The position numbers and the translations under genes were made by a program. DNA of 44,543 nt from contig NZ_JNFG01000047.1 in NCBI RefSeq assembly GCF_000729995.1, positions 1 through 44,543 of the forward strand, written 5' to 3'. The notes under the pieces were generated by a model. It did no database searches. It was not told the origin of the DNA and saw only the letters and a program-made list of their open reading frames with translations. Below are positions 25,816 through 33,986 of the stretch, piece by piece (position 1 is the stretch's first letter; each line of letters opens with the position of its first letter). This DNA comes from Caballeronia sordidicola (GTDB lineage: Bacteria; Pseudomonadota; Gammaproteobacteria; Burkholderiales; Burkholderiaceae).

Positions 25816-26997
25816 TCATTTCTTCCCCTCCATTTTTCCCGTGTGCCAGACCTGCCGTGCTTCCAGCTCTCTTCTCGTCTTGGCTAGCTCTTCGGCCAGC
25901 AGCTTCTCATCGGGCAGCACGGTTTGGTACTCGGCTGCCAGCACTTTATTGGAGAGTCCCTCCAGGGCGTAGTGGGCCTCGGATGCACCTTTCTCAGCGC
26001 AGAGAATCAATCCCACCGGCGGGTTTTCTCCGGGCTTCATCCAATGTTCGCGGGCGTAGTTGAGGTACAGGTGCATCTGCCCGGCATCGGCGTAGCTGAA
26101 CTTGCCAACCTTGAGGTCGATCACCAGGAGGCACTTGAGACGACGGTGGAAGAAAAGCAGATCGACGCGGAACCAGCTGTCGTCAATTCGTAGCCGGCGC
26201 TGACGGCCGACGAAGGCAAAGTCGTCACCCAGTTCGAGGAGGAAATCGGCCAGATGTTGAAGCAATCCGTTTTCGAGGTCAGATTCGGAGTATTCGTCCT
26301 TGAGGTCGAGGAACTCCAGTACGAAGGGGTCCTTGATGGCTTGTTCAGGCGTGAGGGCATCCCCGGGATCGGCCGCCTCGCCTTTTTCCAGCATGGCGGC
26401 CTTGTTGCGAGACAGCGCCGTACGTTCGTAAAACTGGCTACCGATCTGTCGATCGAGTTGGCGTACCGACCACCCTCCGCGCAAGGTTTCAGTCGCATAG
26501 AAGCTGCGGGCTAGCTCGTTCTTGACCGACAGCAGACGCACATAGGCCGACCAGGGCAAGGGAAAAGCTTTAGCAAGGGAAGACAAGTCAATTACGCTGT
26601 GCCCTAGCGACTCCGAGATCCCGGTTTCCTCGAAAATCGCAGACAGCGTCTGCGATTTTCGAGCCTGATTCAATTTCGCAGACGCTGTCTGCGAAATCTT
26701 ATCGATAGGCCAGGCTTGATAGAACGATCGCATCTGTTCCAAATTGCGCGCGGAAAATCCTCGGCCAAATCGACTGGACAAGTCGGCTGACAGTCGTTTG
26801 ATCAGCGCCTCGCCATAGGTTGCCCGGTCTTGGCCACCTTGTTCAAATTCAACAATGCGCCGGCCGATTTCCCAGTAGGTAGCCGTCATCAGCGCATTGA
26901 CGCTGCGCGCAGCGGCGCGACGGGCGCTCTCCAGCAGGACGACGATGCCGATGTGAACGCTGCTGTAGTCGGGACTGATGGGAACGAGCTCGGTCAT
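25816..26997 (-). CDS. DUF1016/YhcG-family PDDEXK nuclease
   Basis: A 393-residue protein. The N-terminal DUF1016_N domain (about 15-185) includes ATYWEIGRRIVEFEQGG and FPLPWSAYVRLLSVKNELAR. The C-terminal PDDEXK domain (about 200-360) includes FAFVGRQRRLRIDDSWFRVD, then LLFFHRRLKCLLVIDLKVGK, giving the D and D-x-K nuclease residues. Such proteins are often found in or next to type I restriction loci, and some are thought to be structure-specific nucleases. The segment DKISQTASAKLN...RKSQTLSA at about 99-121 is encoded by two palindromes. It overlaps a small upstream frame by ATGA and is followed in frame by an HsdS remnant. It looks acquired. Confidence 0.85.
   Translation of the reverse strand: MTELVPISPDYSSVHIGIVVLLESARRAAARSVNALMTATYWEIGRRIVEFEQGGQDRATYGEALIKRLSADLSSRFGRGFSARNLEQMRSFYQAWPIDKISQTASAKLNQARKSQTLSAIFEETGISESLGHSVIDLSSLAKAFPLPWSAYVRLLSVKNELARSFYATETLRGGWSVRQLDRQIGSQFYERTALSRNKAAMLEKGEAADPGDALTPEQAIKDPFVLEFLDLKDEYSESDLENGLLQHLADFLLELGDDFAFVGRQRRLRIDDSWFRVDLLFFHRRLKCLLVIDLKVGKFSYADAGQMHLYLNYAREHWMKPGENPPVGLILCAEKGASEAHYALEGLSNKVLAAEYQTVLPDEKLLAEELAKTRRELEARQVWHTGKMEGKK
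26629..26663. repeat. perfect palindrome (16-bp arms) inside the DUF1016 gene
   Basis: Arms CTCGAAAATCGCAGAC and its exact reverse complement, separated by AGC. It encodes RKSQTLSAIFE in the nuclease. It shares the core GCAGAC...GTCTGC with the palindrome ten bases away. An arm this long is unexpected in ordinary coding DNA. Confidence 0.9.
26673..26697. repeat. second perfect palindrome (11-bp arms) inside the DUF1016 gene
   Basis: Arms ATTTCGCAGAC and GTCTGCGAAAT around GCT, encoding ISQTASAK. Both palindromes give an SQT(A/L)SA peptide, so the same element was inserted or copied twice in frame. Confidence 0.9.
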
Positions 26998-27131
26998 GCC
27001 TCGACCTCATTCACCAGTGCCTCGATTTCGCCGAGCGGGCGTATCACTTCAGCCTCGCGGTTGCGCACGGATGTGATCGGGTCTTTAGAGTGGGCGTGCA
27101 CCAAGCCGGACTTGGCGGAGGGGTTATTCAT
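26994..27131 (-). CDS. small overlapping ORF, possibly the tail of a truncated gene
   Basis: A 45-residue frame beginning MNNPSAKSGL and ending in an acidic helix (EIEALVNEVEA). Its TGA overlaps the ATG of the DUF1016 gene as ATGA, the sign of translational coupling. The frame is open upstream of the ATG to 27167 (LHWLIYEFD before it), so the piece may be the C-terminal end of a longer protein now lost. I do not recognise the family. There is no clear ribosome binding site before the ATG. Confidence 0.45.
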   Translation of the reverse strand: MNNPSAKSGLVHAHSKDPITSVRNREAEVIRPLGEIEALVNEVEA

Positions 27132-27197
27132 GTCGAATTCGTAGATTAGCCAGTGCAGCGCAGGGCATCACCTTCACGTTGAGTGAGTGTGCCGCAA

Positions 27198-27962
27198 TTA
27201 ACCCGGCGGCGCGTCAGGCAGCGTGCCGCCTTCCGAGCGCGTGCGCACCGTGGTCATCGTCCTTTCGGCCAAGACCGCATCGCGCTTGGCCAGCAAATGG
27301 CCGCGCAGGACCGACGCCATGCGCTTGCCGTCGCGTGCTTCCAGCGCCTCGATCATGGCTTCGTGATCGCGGATCGCGCTGTCCCACTTCACCGTCTGAA
27401 AGTTGGACCGGAACCGTAACGCCTGCAGCCGCCGGTTCACCGATATATAGGTCTGCCGCAGCGCCGAATTGCGCGCGGCGTCGTTGATCTTGTCGTGAAT
27501 GGCTTGATTGCGGCTGTAGTACCCCGACAGGTCGTTCTGCTCCCGGCACGCCAGCATGGCGTAATGCAGCGCCTTGATTTCGCTCAGTTCGGCAGGCGTT
27601 ATCCGCTCGCACGCGAGTTCGCCCGAGAACGCTTCCAGCCCGCTCATCAGTTCGAACATCTCGCGAATCTCCGCCTCGCTCATTTGCGACACCGACGCGC
27701 CCCGGTTCGGCAGGATATCGATCAGGCCCTCGGACGCCAACACTTTCAGCGCCTCGCGCAACGGCGTGCGCGAAATGCCCAGCGTCTCGCACAACGTGCG
27801 TTCGTTGAGCTTCACGCCCGGCGCGAGCAAGCCCTCGACGATGAAATTGCGCAGGTGCTCAACCACCGTGTCGTGCAGCCGCTGGCGCTCCACTTTGGGG
27901 AGCGTGGTCGTGATCTGCGCAATCCCCGCGATCTGCGAACCCGCCAAATGATCATTTTGCAT
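27198..27962 (-). CDS. GntR-family regulator, FadR/FCD subfamily
   Basis: A 254-residue regulator. The GntR winged helix is at about 28-95 (LNERTLCETLGISRTPLREA, then IDILPNRGASV). The FCD effector domain spans 105-235, with metal-binding residues likely in NQAIHDKINDAARN and IRDHEAMIEALE. FCD regulators mostly sense organic acids and repress catabolic genes. It is divergent from the aminotransferase gene that starts the neighbouring catabolic block. A near copy (13/16) of the palindrome at that promoter overlaps its own start codon, suggesting it represses itself as well. Confidence 0.9.
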   Translation of the reverse strand: MQNDHLAGSQIAGIAQITTTLPKVERQRLHDTVVEHLRNFIVEGLLAPGVKLNERTLCETLGISRTPLREALKVLASEGLIDILPNRGASVSQMSEAEIREMFELMSGLEAFSGELACERITPAELSEIKALHYAMLACREQNDLSGYYSRNQAIHDKINDAARNSALRQTYISVNRRLQALRFRSNFQTVKWDSAIRDHEAMIEALEARDGKRMASVLRGHLLAKRDAVLAERTMTTVRTRSEGGTLPDAPPG

Positions 27963-27969
27963 TCAATAC
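27954..27969. promoter_or_regulatory. near copy of the GntR-type palindrome over the regulator's start codon
   Basis: The stretch ATTTTGCATTCAATAC matches the palindrome at 28089-28104 at 13 of 16 positions. It covers the regulator's start codon (27960-27962), which would suit autorepression. The lower symmetry suggests weaker binding. Confidence 0.45.
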
Positions 27970-28088
27970 CTCAACCCATTCTGTTACAGGATTTTACCGT
28001 ACGACTCCGGTAAATTTGGAGGGACGGGTTTCTACCTAAGAAAAACAGCCATTTTTCACTTCCGATCACCCCAACGGTGCGTTAAAGT

Positions 28089-28104
28089 ATTTTGCATGCA
28101 AAAT
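28089..28104. promoter_or_regulatory. palindrome ATTTTGCATGCAAAAT upstream of the aminotransferase
   Basis: A perfect 16-bp palindrome 15 bases before the aminotransferase start codon, between promoter and ribosome binding site (AAAGGA at 28107-28112). Symmetry and placement fit a FadR/FCD-type GntR operator acting as repressor. Confidence 0.65.
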
Positions 28105-28118
28105 TCAAAGGACGCATC

Positions 28119-29339
28119 ATGTTAAAACTCGATTTCCATCCCGCTGGTCGCCATTTCCTGCAGATACCCGGTCCGAGTCCGGTTCCGGACCGCATTCTGC
28201 GGGCAATGAGTTATCCGACGATCGACCATCGCGGACCGGAATTCGGCGCGTTGGGCCTGAAAGTCCTCGAAGGTATCAAGGCCATCTTCAAGACCGCACA
28301 GCCGGTCGTGATCTATCCGTCCTCCGGCACAGGCGCATGGGAGGCGGCGCTCTGCAACACGCTCAGCCCCGGTGACACCGTGCTGATGTTCGAGACCGGC
28401 CACTTCGCGACACTCTGGAAAAAGATGGCCGAAAATCTCGGGCTGAAGCCGGAGTTCCTGGGCTTGCCCGGCATCGAGGGTTGGCGGCGCGGCGTGCAGG
28501 CGGACATGATTGAAGCGCGTTTGCGCGAAGACACGCAGCACACGATCAAGGCGGTGTGCGTGGTGCATAACGAAACGTCGACGGGCGTGACATCGGATAT
28601 TGCAGCGGTGCGGCGCGCGATCGATGCCGCCGGGCATCCGGCGCTTTTTCTCGTCGATACGATCTCCGGACTTGCGTCCGCAGATTATCGGCATGACGAA
28701 TGGGGCGTGGATGTCACGGTGTCCGGTTCGCAAAAAGGCTTGATGCTGCCCCCGGGGATCAGCTTCAACGCGGTCTCGCAGAAAGCGATCGAGGCAAGCA
28801 AGGAAGCGAAGTTGCCGCGTGCGTTCTGGGCGTGGGACGAGATCATCGAGATGAACAAGAGCGGTTACTGGCCGTACACGCCGAACACCAACTTGTTGTA
28901 TGGCTTGTCTGAAGCGCTCGAGATGATCGGCGACGAAGGGCTCGATCAGGTCTTCGCCCGGCATCAAAGGCTGGCGGAGGCTTGCCGCGCTGCGGTCAAC
29001 GCGTGGGGCCTGGAGATCCAATGTGCCGACCCGGCCGATTATTCGCCGGTGCTCACGGGCGTGATGACGCCCGACGGTGTCGACGCCGACGCAATCCGCA
29101 AGACTATCTACGAGCACTTCGATATGTCGCTTGGCACGGGCCTCGGCAAGCTCAAGGGCCGCATGTTCCGCATCGGGCATCTGGGCGACTGCAACGACCT
29201 CACGCTGATGGCCACGCTCACAGGCTGTGAAATGGGCCTCAAGTTGTACGGCGTGAAGCTGGCGGGCAGCGGCGTCCTGGCGGCAATGGACTACCTGACG
29301 AGCCACACTGCGGCACCGGCATTGAATGCGGCGGCGTGA
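28119..29339 (+). CDS. serine-glyoxylate/alanine-glyoxylate aminotransferase-family enzyme
   Basis: A 406-residue fold type I, class V PLP aminotransferase. The N-terminal FLQIPGPSPVPDRIL and YPSSGTGAWEAAL (phosphate loop) are typical of serine-glyoxylate aminotransferases. The PLP Lys is K206 in VSGSQKGLMLPPG, and LFLVDTISGLAS supplies the cofactor-binding Asp. Likely reaction: an amino acid plus glyoxylate to a 2-oxoacid plus glycine. Related purine enzymes (ureidoglycine-glyoxylate transaminase) are also in this family, so the substrate is not fixed. The ATG at 28119 has AAAGGA upstream. It leads the FAD/FeS dehydrogenase gene by 65 bases. Confidence 0.9.
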   Translation: MLKLDFHPAGRHFLQIPGPSPVPDRILRAMSYPTIDHRGPEFGALGLKVLEGIKAIFKTAQPVVIYPSSGTGAWEAALCNTLSPGDTVLMFETGHFATLWKKMAENLGLKPEFLGLPGIEGWRRGVQADMIEARLREDTQHTIKAVCVVHNETSTGVTSDIAAVRRAIDAAGHPALFLVDTISGLASADYRHDEWGVDVTVSGSQKGLMLPPGISFNAVSQKAIEASKEAKLPRAFWAWDEIIEMNKSGYWPYTPNTNLLYGLSEALEMIGDEGLDQVFARHQRLAEACRAAVNAWGLEIQCADPADYSPVLTGVMTPDGVDADAIRKTIYEHFDMSLGTGLGKLKGRMFRIGHLGDCNDLTLMATLTGCEMGLKLYGVKLAGSGVLAAMDYLTSHTAAPALNAAA

Positions 29340-29404
29340 CACGAAAGCCGGTCCGGCGGCAACGCATGACCGGCTCCCCTCTACTCAACCGCGCGTAGAC
29401 GCCG

Positions 29405-32400
29405 ATGCTCACTAAATCTTCCGAAGCGCTCGTCCAGCCGATCCACCTGATGCCGGCTTCGGCGCGCGCCACCCTGTCGCCGCTGGCCATGCGCCTGCGT
29501 CAAGAGTTGAAGGGCGATGTGCTGTTCGACCGGGCGGCGCGCGGACGCTACGCGACGGATGCATCGATCTACCAGATCATGCCGCTGGGCGTCGTCGTAC
29601 CGAACGATCAGGCGGACTTGCTGCTCGCGTTGGAGATTGCACGCGACGCACATGCTCCCGTGCTTGCACGCGGTGCAGGGACGAGCCAGTGCGGCCAGAC
29701 GATTGGCGAAGCGCTGGTTATCGATACAAGCAAGTGGCTCAACAATATCGTCCACTTCGATCGTGAAGCGCGCACGGTAACGGTCGAGCCGGGTGTGGTG
29801 CTCGACCATCTGAACGCATGGCTGAAGCCGCATGGCTTGTGGTTTCCCGTCGATGTATCGACCAGTGCGCAATGCACGATCGGCGGCATGGCGGGCAACA
29901 ACTCGTGCGGCTCGCGGTCGATGGAATACGGGATCATGGTGCACAACGTGGCCGCCATTGACGCCGTGCTGGCCGATGGTCATCAAGCCACGTTCGCAGC
30001 GTTGCATGCGATGTCGCCCGACGCTCGCACGCGTTCGCTGGTCGAAGGCGTACAGCGCATAGCACAGCGCGAACGCGATGAAATCCGCGAGCAAGTGCCG
30101 AAGGTATTGCGGCGAGTAGCGGGCTACAACATCGATCTCTTCGATTGCCAGAGCCCCTTGCCCTTCAGCGCCGACGGCGTGCCAAATCTCGCGCAGTTGC
30201 TGGTGGGCTCCGAAGGCACGCTCGCGTTCAGCCGGCAACTCACGTTGAAACTGTGGCCCTTGCCCGAGCACAAGACGCTCGGCGTCGTGAACTTCCCTAC
30301 GTTCTACGACGCGATGGACATGACGCAGCACATCGTTAAGCTGGGACCGGTCGCGGTGGAACTGGTCGACCGCACGATGATCGACCTGTCGATGTCCAAT
30401 CCGGCGTTTCGTCCGGTGATCGAACGTGCGCTGGTCGGCCAGCCGCAAGCCGTGTTGCTGGTCGAATTCGCCGGCGCGGACAAGGCCGTGCAAATCGCAA
30501 AGCTCGCGCAGCTCGTGGTACTGATGGGTGACCTCGGCTTGCCGGGCTCGGTCGTCGAGATGCCCGACGCCGCGCAACAAAAGGCCTTGTGGGAGGTGCG
30601 CAAGGCCGGCCTCAACATCATGATGAGCATGAAGGGCGACGGCAAGCCGGTGTCGTTCATCGAAGATTGCGCCGTGCCGCTCGAACATCTCGCGCAGTAC
30701 ACCACGCGACTTACTGAAGTCTTCCACAAGCATCACACCGAAGGCACCTGGTACGCGCATGCGAGCGTCGGGACGCTGCACGTACGGCCCATTCTCGATA
30801 TGCGGCGCACCGGCGCGCAGAAGATGCGAGAGATTGCGGAGGAAGCGTCAGCGCTCGTGCGCGAGTACAAGGGCGCGTATTCGGGTGAACACGGCGATGG
30901 TTTGTGTCGCGGCGAATGGGTCGCGTGGCAATACGGACCACGTATCAACGAGGCGTTCCGCGAGATCAAGACGCTCTTCGATCCCGAGAATCGCATGAGT
31001 CCGGATCGCATCGTGAATCCGCCGAAAATGGATGACGCGACGAACTTCCGTTTTCCGCCGACCTATCGCGAACGCGAGATCGCGACGCAGCTCGACTGGT
31101 CGCAATGGAACGTGACGCGCGATCCGTTGACGGGTGTCGAGACCGCACCGGGAACAGGTGACGATCACACTGGCGGCCTCGCGAAGGCCGTCGAGATGTG
31201 CAACAACAACGGCCATTGCCGCAAGTTCGATGCAGGCACCATGTGCCCAAGCTATCGCATCACCAAGGACGAACAGCATGTCACGCGAGGCCGCGCGAAC
31301 ACGCTGCGGCTCGCGATCAGCGGACAACTCGGTGAGGGAGGCCTTGCAAGCCAGGACGTGAAGGATGTGCTGGACCTGTGCGTATCGTGCAAGGGTTGCA
31401 AGCGTGATTGCCCGACGGGCGTCGACATGGCGAAGATCAAGATTGAAGCGCGTGCGGCGTGGACGTCAGTGAACGGCTTGCGTATGCGCGACCGGCTAGT
31501 GGGCTTTCTGCCGCGTTACGCGCCGTATGCGAGCCGCATGCCGTCGTTGTTCGGCTCGGTCGAACGTTTGCCGCGTTTTGCAGGCTGGCTGAAGACGCGC
31601 TTGGGCCTTGCCCCGCAACGCGCGTTTCCGCATTTCGTGAAGTCGTTTTTATCGACGACCGTGCAGCCTTTGCCACCCGCGCAGGGCGACAAGGAAGTGC
31701 TGCTTTTCGTCGATACCTTCAACAACTATATGGAACCCGACAACGCCCGCGCCGCGAAGCGCGTGCTCGAGGCGGCGGGGTACACGGTTCATCTGAACGT
31801 CAAAGCTGGCGAGCGGCCGTTGTGTTGCGGACGTACGTTTTTATCCGCGGGACGGGTCGATGAAGCGAAGGCTGAAGCGCGCCGCACGCTGGACACATTG
31901 CGCCCCTATATAGAACGCGGGGTGCCGGTCGTCGGCCTTGAACCGTCGTGCCTGCTTTCTTTCCGCGATGAATTCCTCGACTACGGTTACGGCGATGAAG
32001 CGCGCAAGCTCGCGAAGTCGTCGTTCCTGTTCGAGGAGTTCCTGGTTCACGAGAAAGAGGCGGGACGGTTGCGGCTTTCGCTGAAACCACTCGCTCAGCC
32101 GAAGGCGCTGGTTCACGGTCACTGCCATCAAAAGGCCTTCGACGTGTTTCGTCCCGTGCAAGCTGTGCTCGGCTGGATTCCTCAGCTGGAGGTCTCGGTG
32201 GTCGAATCGTCGTGTTGCGGCATGGCCGGGAGTTTTGGTTACGAAGCCGAGCACTACGAAGCATCGAAGGCGATGGCGGAGTTGTCGTTGCTGCCCGCCG
32301 TGCGCAAGGCTCAGGATGCAGTGATCGTCGCCGATGGCACCAGCTGCCGTCACCAGATAGCGGACGGCACCGATGCAAAAGCGCTGCATGTCGCGCAGGT

Positions 32401-32428
32401 ACTGGCTGCGGCGCTAAGGGATTATTGA
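29405..32428 (+). CDS. FAD/4Fe-4S D-2-hydroxyacid dehydrogenase, GlcD-GlcF-like fusion
   Basis: A 1007-residue fused oxidoreductase of the YdiJ type. Residues 50-280 form the PCMH FAD-binding domain (LARGAGTSQCGQTIG, TIGGMAGNNSCGSRSMEYG). Residues 290-550 form the oxidase C-terminal domain (SGEHGDGLCRGEW). Two cysteine clusters follow (CNNNGHCRKFDAGTMCPSYR, then CVSCKGCKRDCPTGVD), and then the CCG redox domains (RPLCCGRTFLSAGR, GHCHQKAF, SSCCGMAGSFG). Such enzymes oxidise glycolate, D-lactate or D-2-hydroxyglutarate and pass electrons to the respiratory chain. E. coli YdiJ is known as a D-2-hydroxyglutarate dehydrogenase. It follows the aminotransferase and precedes an MFS carrier, so its substrate is probably the compound these handle. 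Confidence 0.92.
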   Translation: MLTKSSEALVQPIHLMPASARATLSPLAMRLRQELKGDVLFDRAARGRYATDASIYQIMPLGVVVPNDQADLLLALEIARDAHAPVLARGAGTSQCGQTIGEALVIDTSKWLNNIVHFDREARTVTVEPGVVLDHLNAWLKPHGLWFPVDVSTSAQCTIGGMAGNNSCGSRSMEYGIMVHNVAAIDAVLADGHQATFAALHAMSPDARTRSLVEGVQRIAQRERDEIREQVPKVLRRVAGYNIDLFDCQSPLPFSADGVPNLAQLLVGSEGTLAFSRQLTLKLWPLPEHKTLGVVNFPTFYDAMDMTQHIVKLGPVAVELVDRTMIDLSMSNPAFRPVIERALVGQPQAVLLVEFAGADKAVQIAKLAQLVVLMGDLGLPGSVVEMPDAAQQKALWEVRKAGLNIMMSMKGDGKPVSFIEDCAVPLEHLAQYTTRLTEVFHKHHTEGTWYAHASVGTLHVRPILDMRRTGAQKMREIAEEASALVREYKGAYSGEHGDGLCRGEWVAWQYGPRINEAFREIKTLFDPENRMSPDRIVNPPKMDDATNFRFPPTYREREIATQLDWSQWNVTRDPLTGVETAPGTGDDHTGGLAKAVEMCNNNGHCRKFDAGTMCPSYRITKDEQHVTRGRANTLRLAISGQLGEGGLASQDVKDVLDLCVSCKGCKRDCPTGVDMAKIKIEARAAWTSVNGLRMRDRLVGFLPRYAPYASRMPSLFGSVERLPRFAGWLKTRLGLAPQRAFPHFVKSFLSTTVQPLPPAQGDKEVLLFVDTFNNYMEPDNARAAKRVLEAAGYTVHLNVKAGERPLCCGRTFLSAGRVDEAKAEARRTLDTLRPYIERGVPVVGLEPSCLLSFRDEFLDYGYGDEARKLAKSSFLFEEFLVHEKEAGRLRLSLKPLAQPKALVHGHCHQKAFDVFRPVQAVLGWIPQLEVSVVESSCCGMAGSFGYEAEHYEASKAMAELSLLPAVRKAQDAVIVADGTSCRHQIADGTDAKALHVAQVLAAALRDY

Positions 32429-32642
32429 CCAGCACAGCACCAAAGCAGCACAGGTTCACATAAACAGCGGACGGCGTCATGTTCCGCGCATTGGAGACCA
32501 GCATGGCACGACCGCGCAAACCCAGGATTCGCACCTCGCTTTAACGCCCATCCGGTAAAGCCTTATCGAAAGTTCGGGATGCAGTTCGCTTCTGGCGCCC
32601 GTGGGCGCCTTGATGAAGCACGCCTTACTCAAGGAGACGATG

Positions 32643-33941
32643 ATGTTCCGTCGAGCTACGACGCGCGTTCTGTTGCTGCTGTGCGCAATGTATTTCATTA
32701 CCTATATCGACCGTGTCAACGTCAGTACCGCTGCCTCGCAGTTCGGTGCGGAACTGCATTTGTCGCATGTCCAGATCGGCTTTGTTTTTTCCGCATTTGC
32801 CTATCCGTATCTCGTGTTCCAGATTATTGGCGGATGGGTGGGGGACCGCTTCGGACCGCGCCGCACGCTTGCTGTCTGCGCCGTGATCTGGGCGGCCGCC
32901 ACGATCATGACCGGGCTGGCCGGCGGATTTGTATCGCTGATCATTGCGCGCTTGTTGCTTGGGCTGGGCGAAGGGGCAACGTTCCCGACCGCCACCCGCG
33001 CCATGTCGAACTGGATGCCGGCGGACAAACGCGGTTTCGCGCAAGGGACCACGCATGCCGCGTCGCGCATTGGTAATGCGGTGGCGCCGCCGTTGATCGT
33101 CTGGTTGATGATTGCAACGAGCTGGCGCGGTGCATTTATCGTGACGGGGGTCATCAGTTTTCTGTGGGCGATCGTCTGGATCTTCTATTTCCGCGATAAC
33201 CCCCGCGACCATAAGAGCATTACCGCCGATGAGTGCGCCACGCTTTCGTCGTTCTCCGGGGTCAAGCAGCGCGTGCCTGTTCCATGGCGTGCATTGTTGG
33301 GACGGATGGCCCCGGTGACCGCCGTGTACTTCTGCTACGGCTGGGTCTTGTGGCTCTTCCTCGGCTGGATTCCGCAATACTTTCTCCACAACTACCACAT
33401 GGAGTTAGGGAAGTCGGCGTTGTTCGCATCAGGCGTGTTCTTTGCGGGCGTGCTTGGCGACTGGCTCGGCGGCTCGGTCACGGACCGTATCCTGCGGCGC
33501 AGCGGGAATATCCGCATGGCTCGCAACGTGATGGTCGGTGTCTGCATGTTCCTGACGATGCTTTCGCTCGCGCCCATCATGCTGGTTTCCAATATGTCGA
33601 TAACGTTGGCCGCGGTTTGCCTGAGCGGCGGCTTCTTCTTCAACGAGATGACGATCGGACCCATGTGGGCCGTGCCGATGGACATCGCCCCCAAGCACGC
33701 CGGCACCGCCAGCGGCATCATGAATTCGGGCTCTGCGTTGGCCGCGATCATCAGTCCGGTTGTTGGTGGTTTCCTGATCGACAAGACCGGGAACTGGAAC
33801 CTGCCTTTCACGGTTTCCATGATCCTCATGGCGGTCGGCATTGTGCTCTCGTTCACCATGCGGCCGGATCGGGCGCTGGACGACGCTACTGCGGGTGCTG
33901 AAGGAAAGGAAGGCGCACAGGCGGCGAGGAAGTTTGTCTAG
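32643..33941 (+). CDS. MFS carrier, ACS (anion:cation symporter) type
   Basis: A 432-residue carrier of the ACS family (phthalate, tartrate, glucarate and galactonate carriers). Typical features are the start of helix one with YFITYIDRVNVSTAASQF, the GWVGDRFGPRR motif, LLLGLGEGATFPTATRAMSN in helices four and five, and a central cytoplasmic loop at about 200-230. The substrate is an organic anion. The ATG at 32643 has AAGGAG six bases upstream; the preceding ATG at 32640 is only three bases from it. It lies 214 bases downstream of the dehydrogenase and leads the hydratase and CoA-transferase genes. Confidence 0.9.
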   Translation: MFRRATTRVLLLLCAMYFITYIDRVNVSTAASQFGAELHLSHVQIGFVFSAFAYPYLVFQIIGGWVGDRFGPRRTLAVCAVIWAAATIMTGLAGGFVSLIIARLLLGLGEGATFPTATRAMSNWMPADKRGFAQGTTHAASRIGNAVAPPLIVWLMIATSWRGAFIVTGVISFLWAIVWIFYFRDNPRDHKSITADECATLSSFSGVKQRVPVPWRALLGRMAPVTAVYFCYGWVLWLFLGWIPQYFLHNYHMELGKSALFASGVFFAGVLGDWLGGSVTDRILRRSGNIRMARNVMVGVCMFLTMLSLAPIMLVSNMSITLAAVCLSGGFFFNEMTIGPMWAVPMDIAPKHAGTASGIMNSGSALAAIISPVVGGFLIDKTGNWNLPFTVSMILMAVGIVLSFTMRPDRALDDATAGAEGKEGAQAARKFV

Positions 33942-33986
33942 ATGTCCGCTCGCACCGGACGCTGCTATTTTTTTCCAGGAGACGCT

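Noticed and set aside
29346..29375. Hairpin AGCCGGT...ACCGGCT between the aminotransferase and dehydrogenase genes
   Set aside because: Seven pairs with a 16-base loop and no U tract; not strong enough to call an attenuator.
29381..30781. Antisense open frame of 466 codons opposite the FAD/FeS dehydrogenase
   Set aside because: Typical antisense frame in GC-rich DNA; composition is rich in Arg, His and Gln, and the plus strand encodes a clear enzyme.
32479..32544. 21-residue frame between the dehydrogenase and the MFS gene
   Set aside because: Very short, without a recognisable domain or ribosome binding site, and could be leader or chance.
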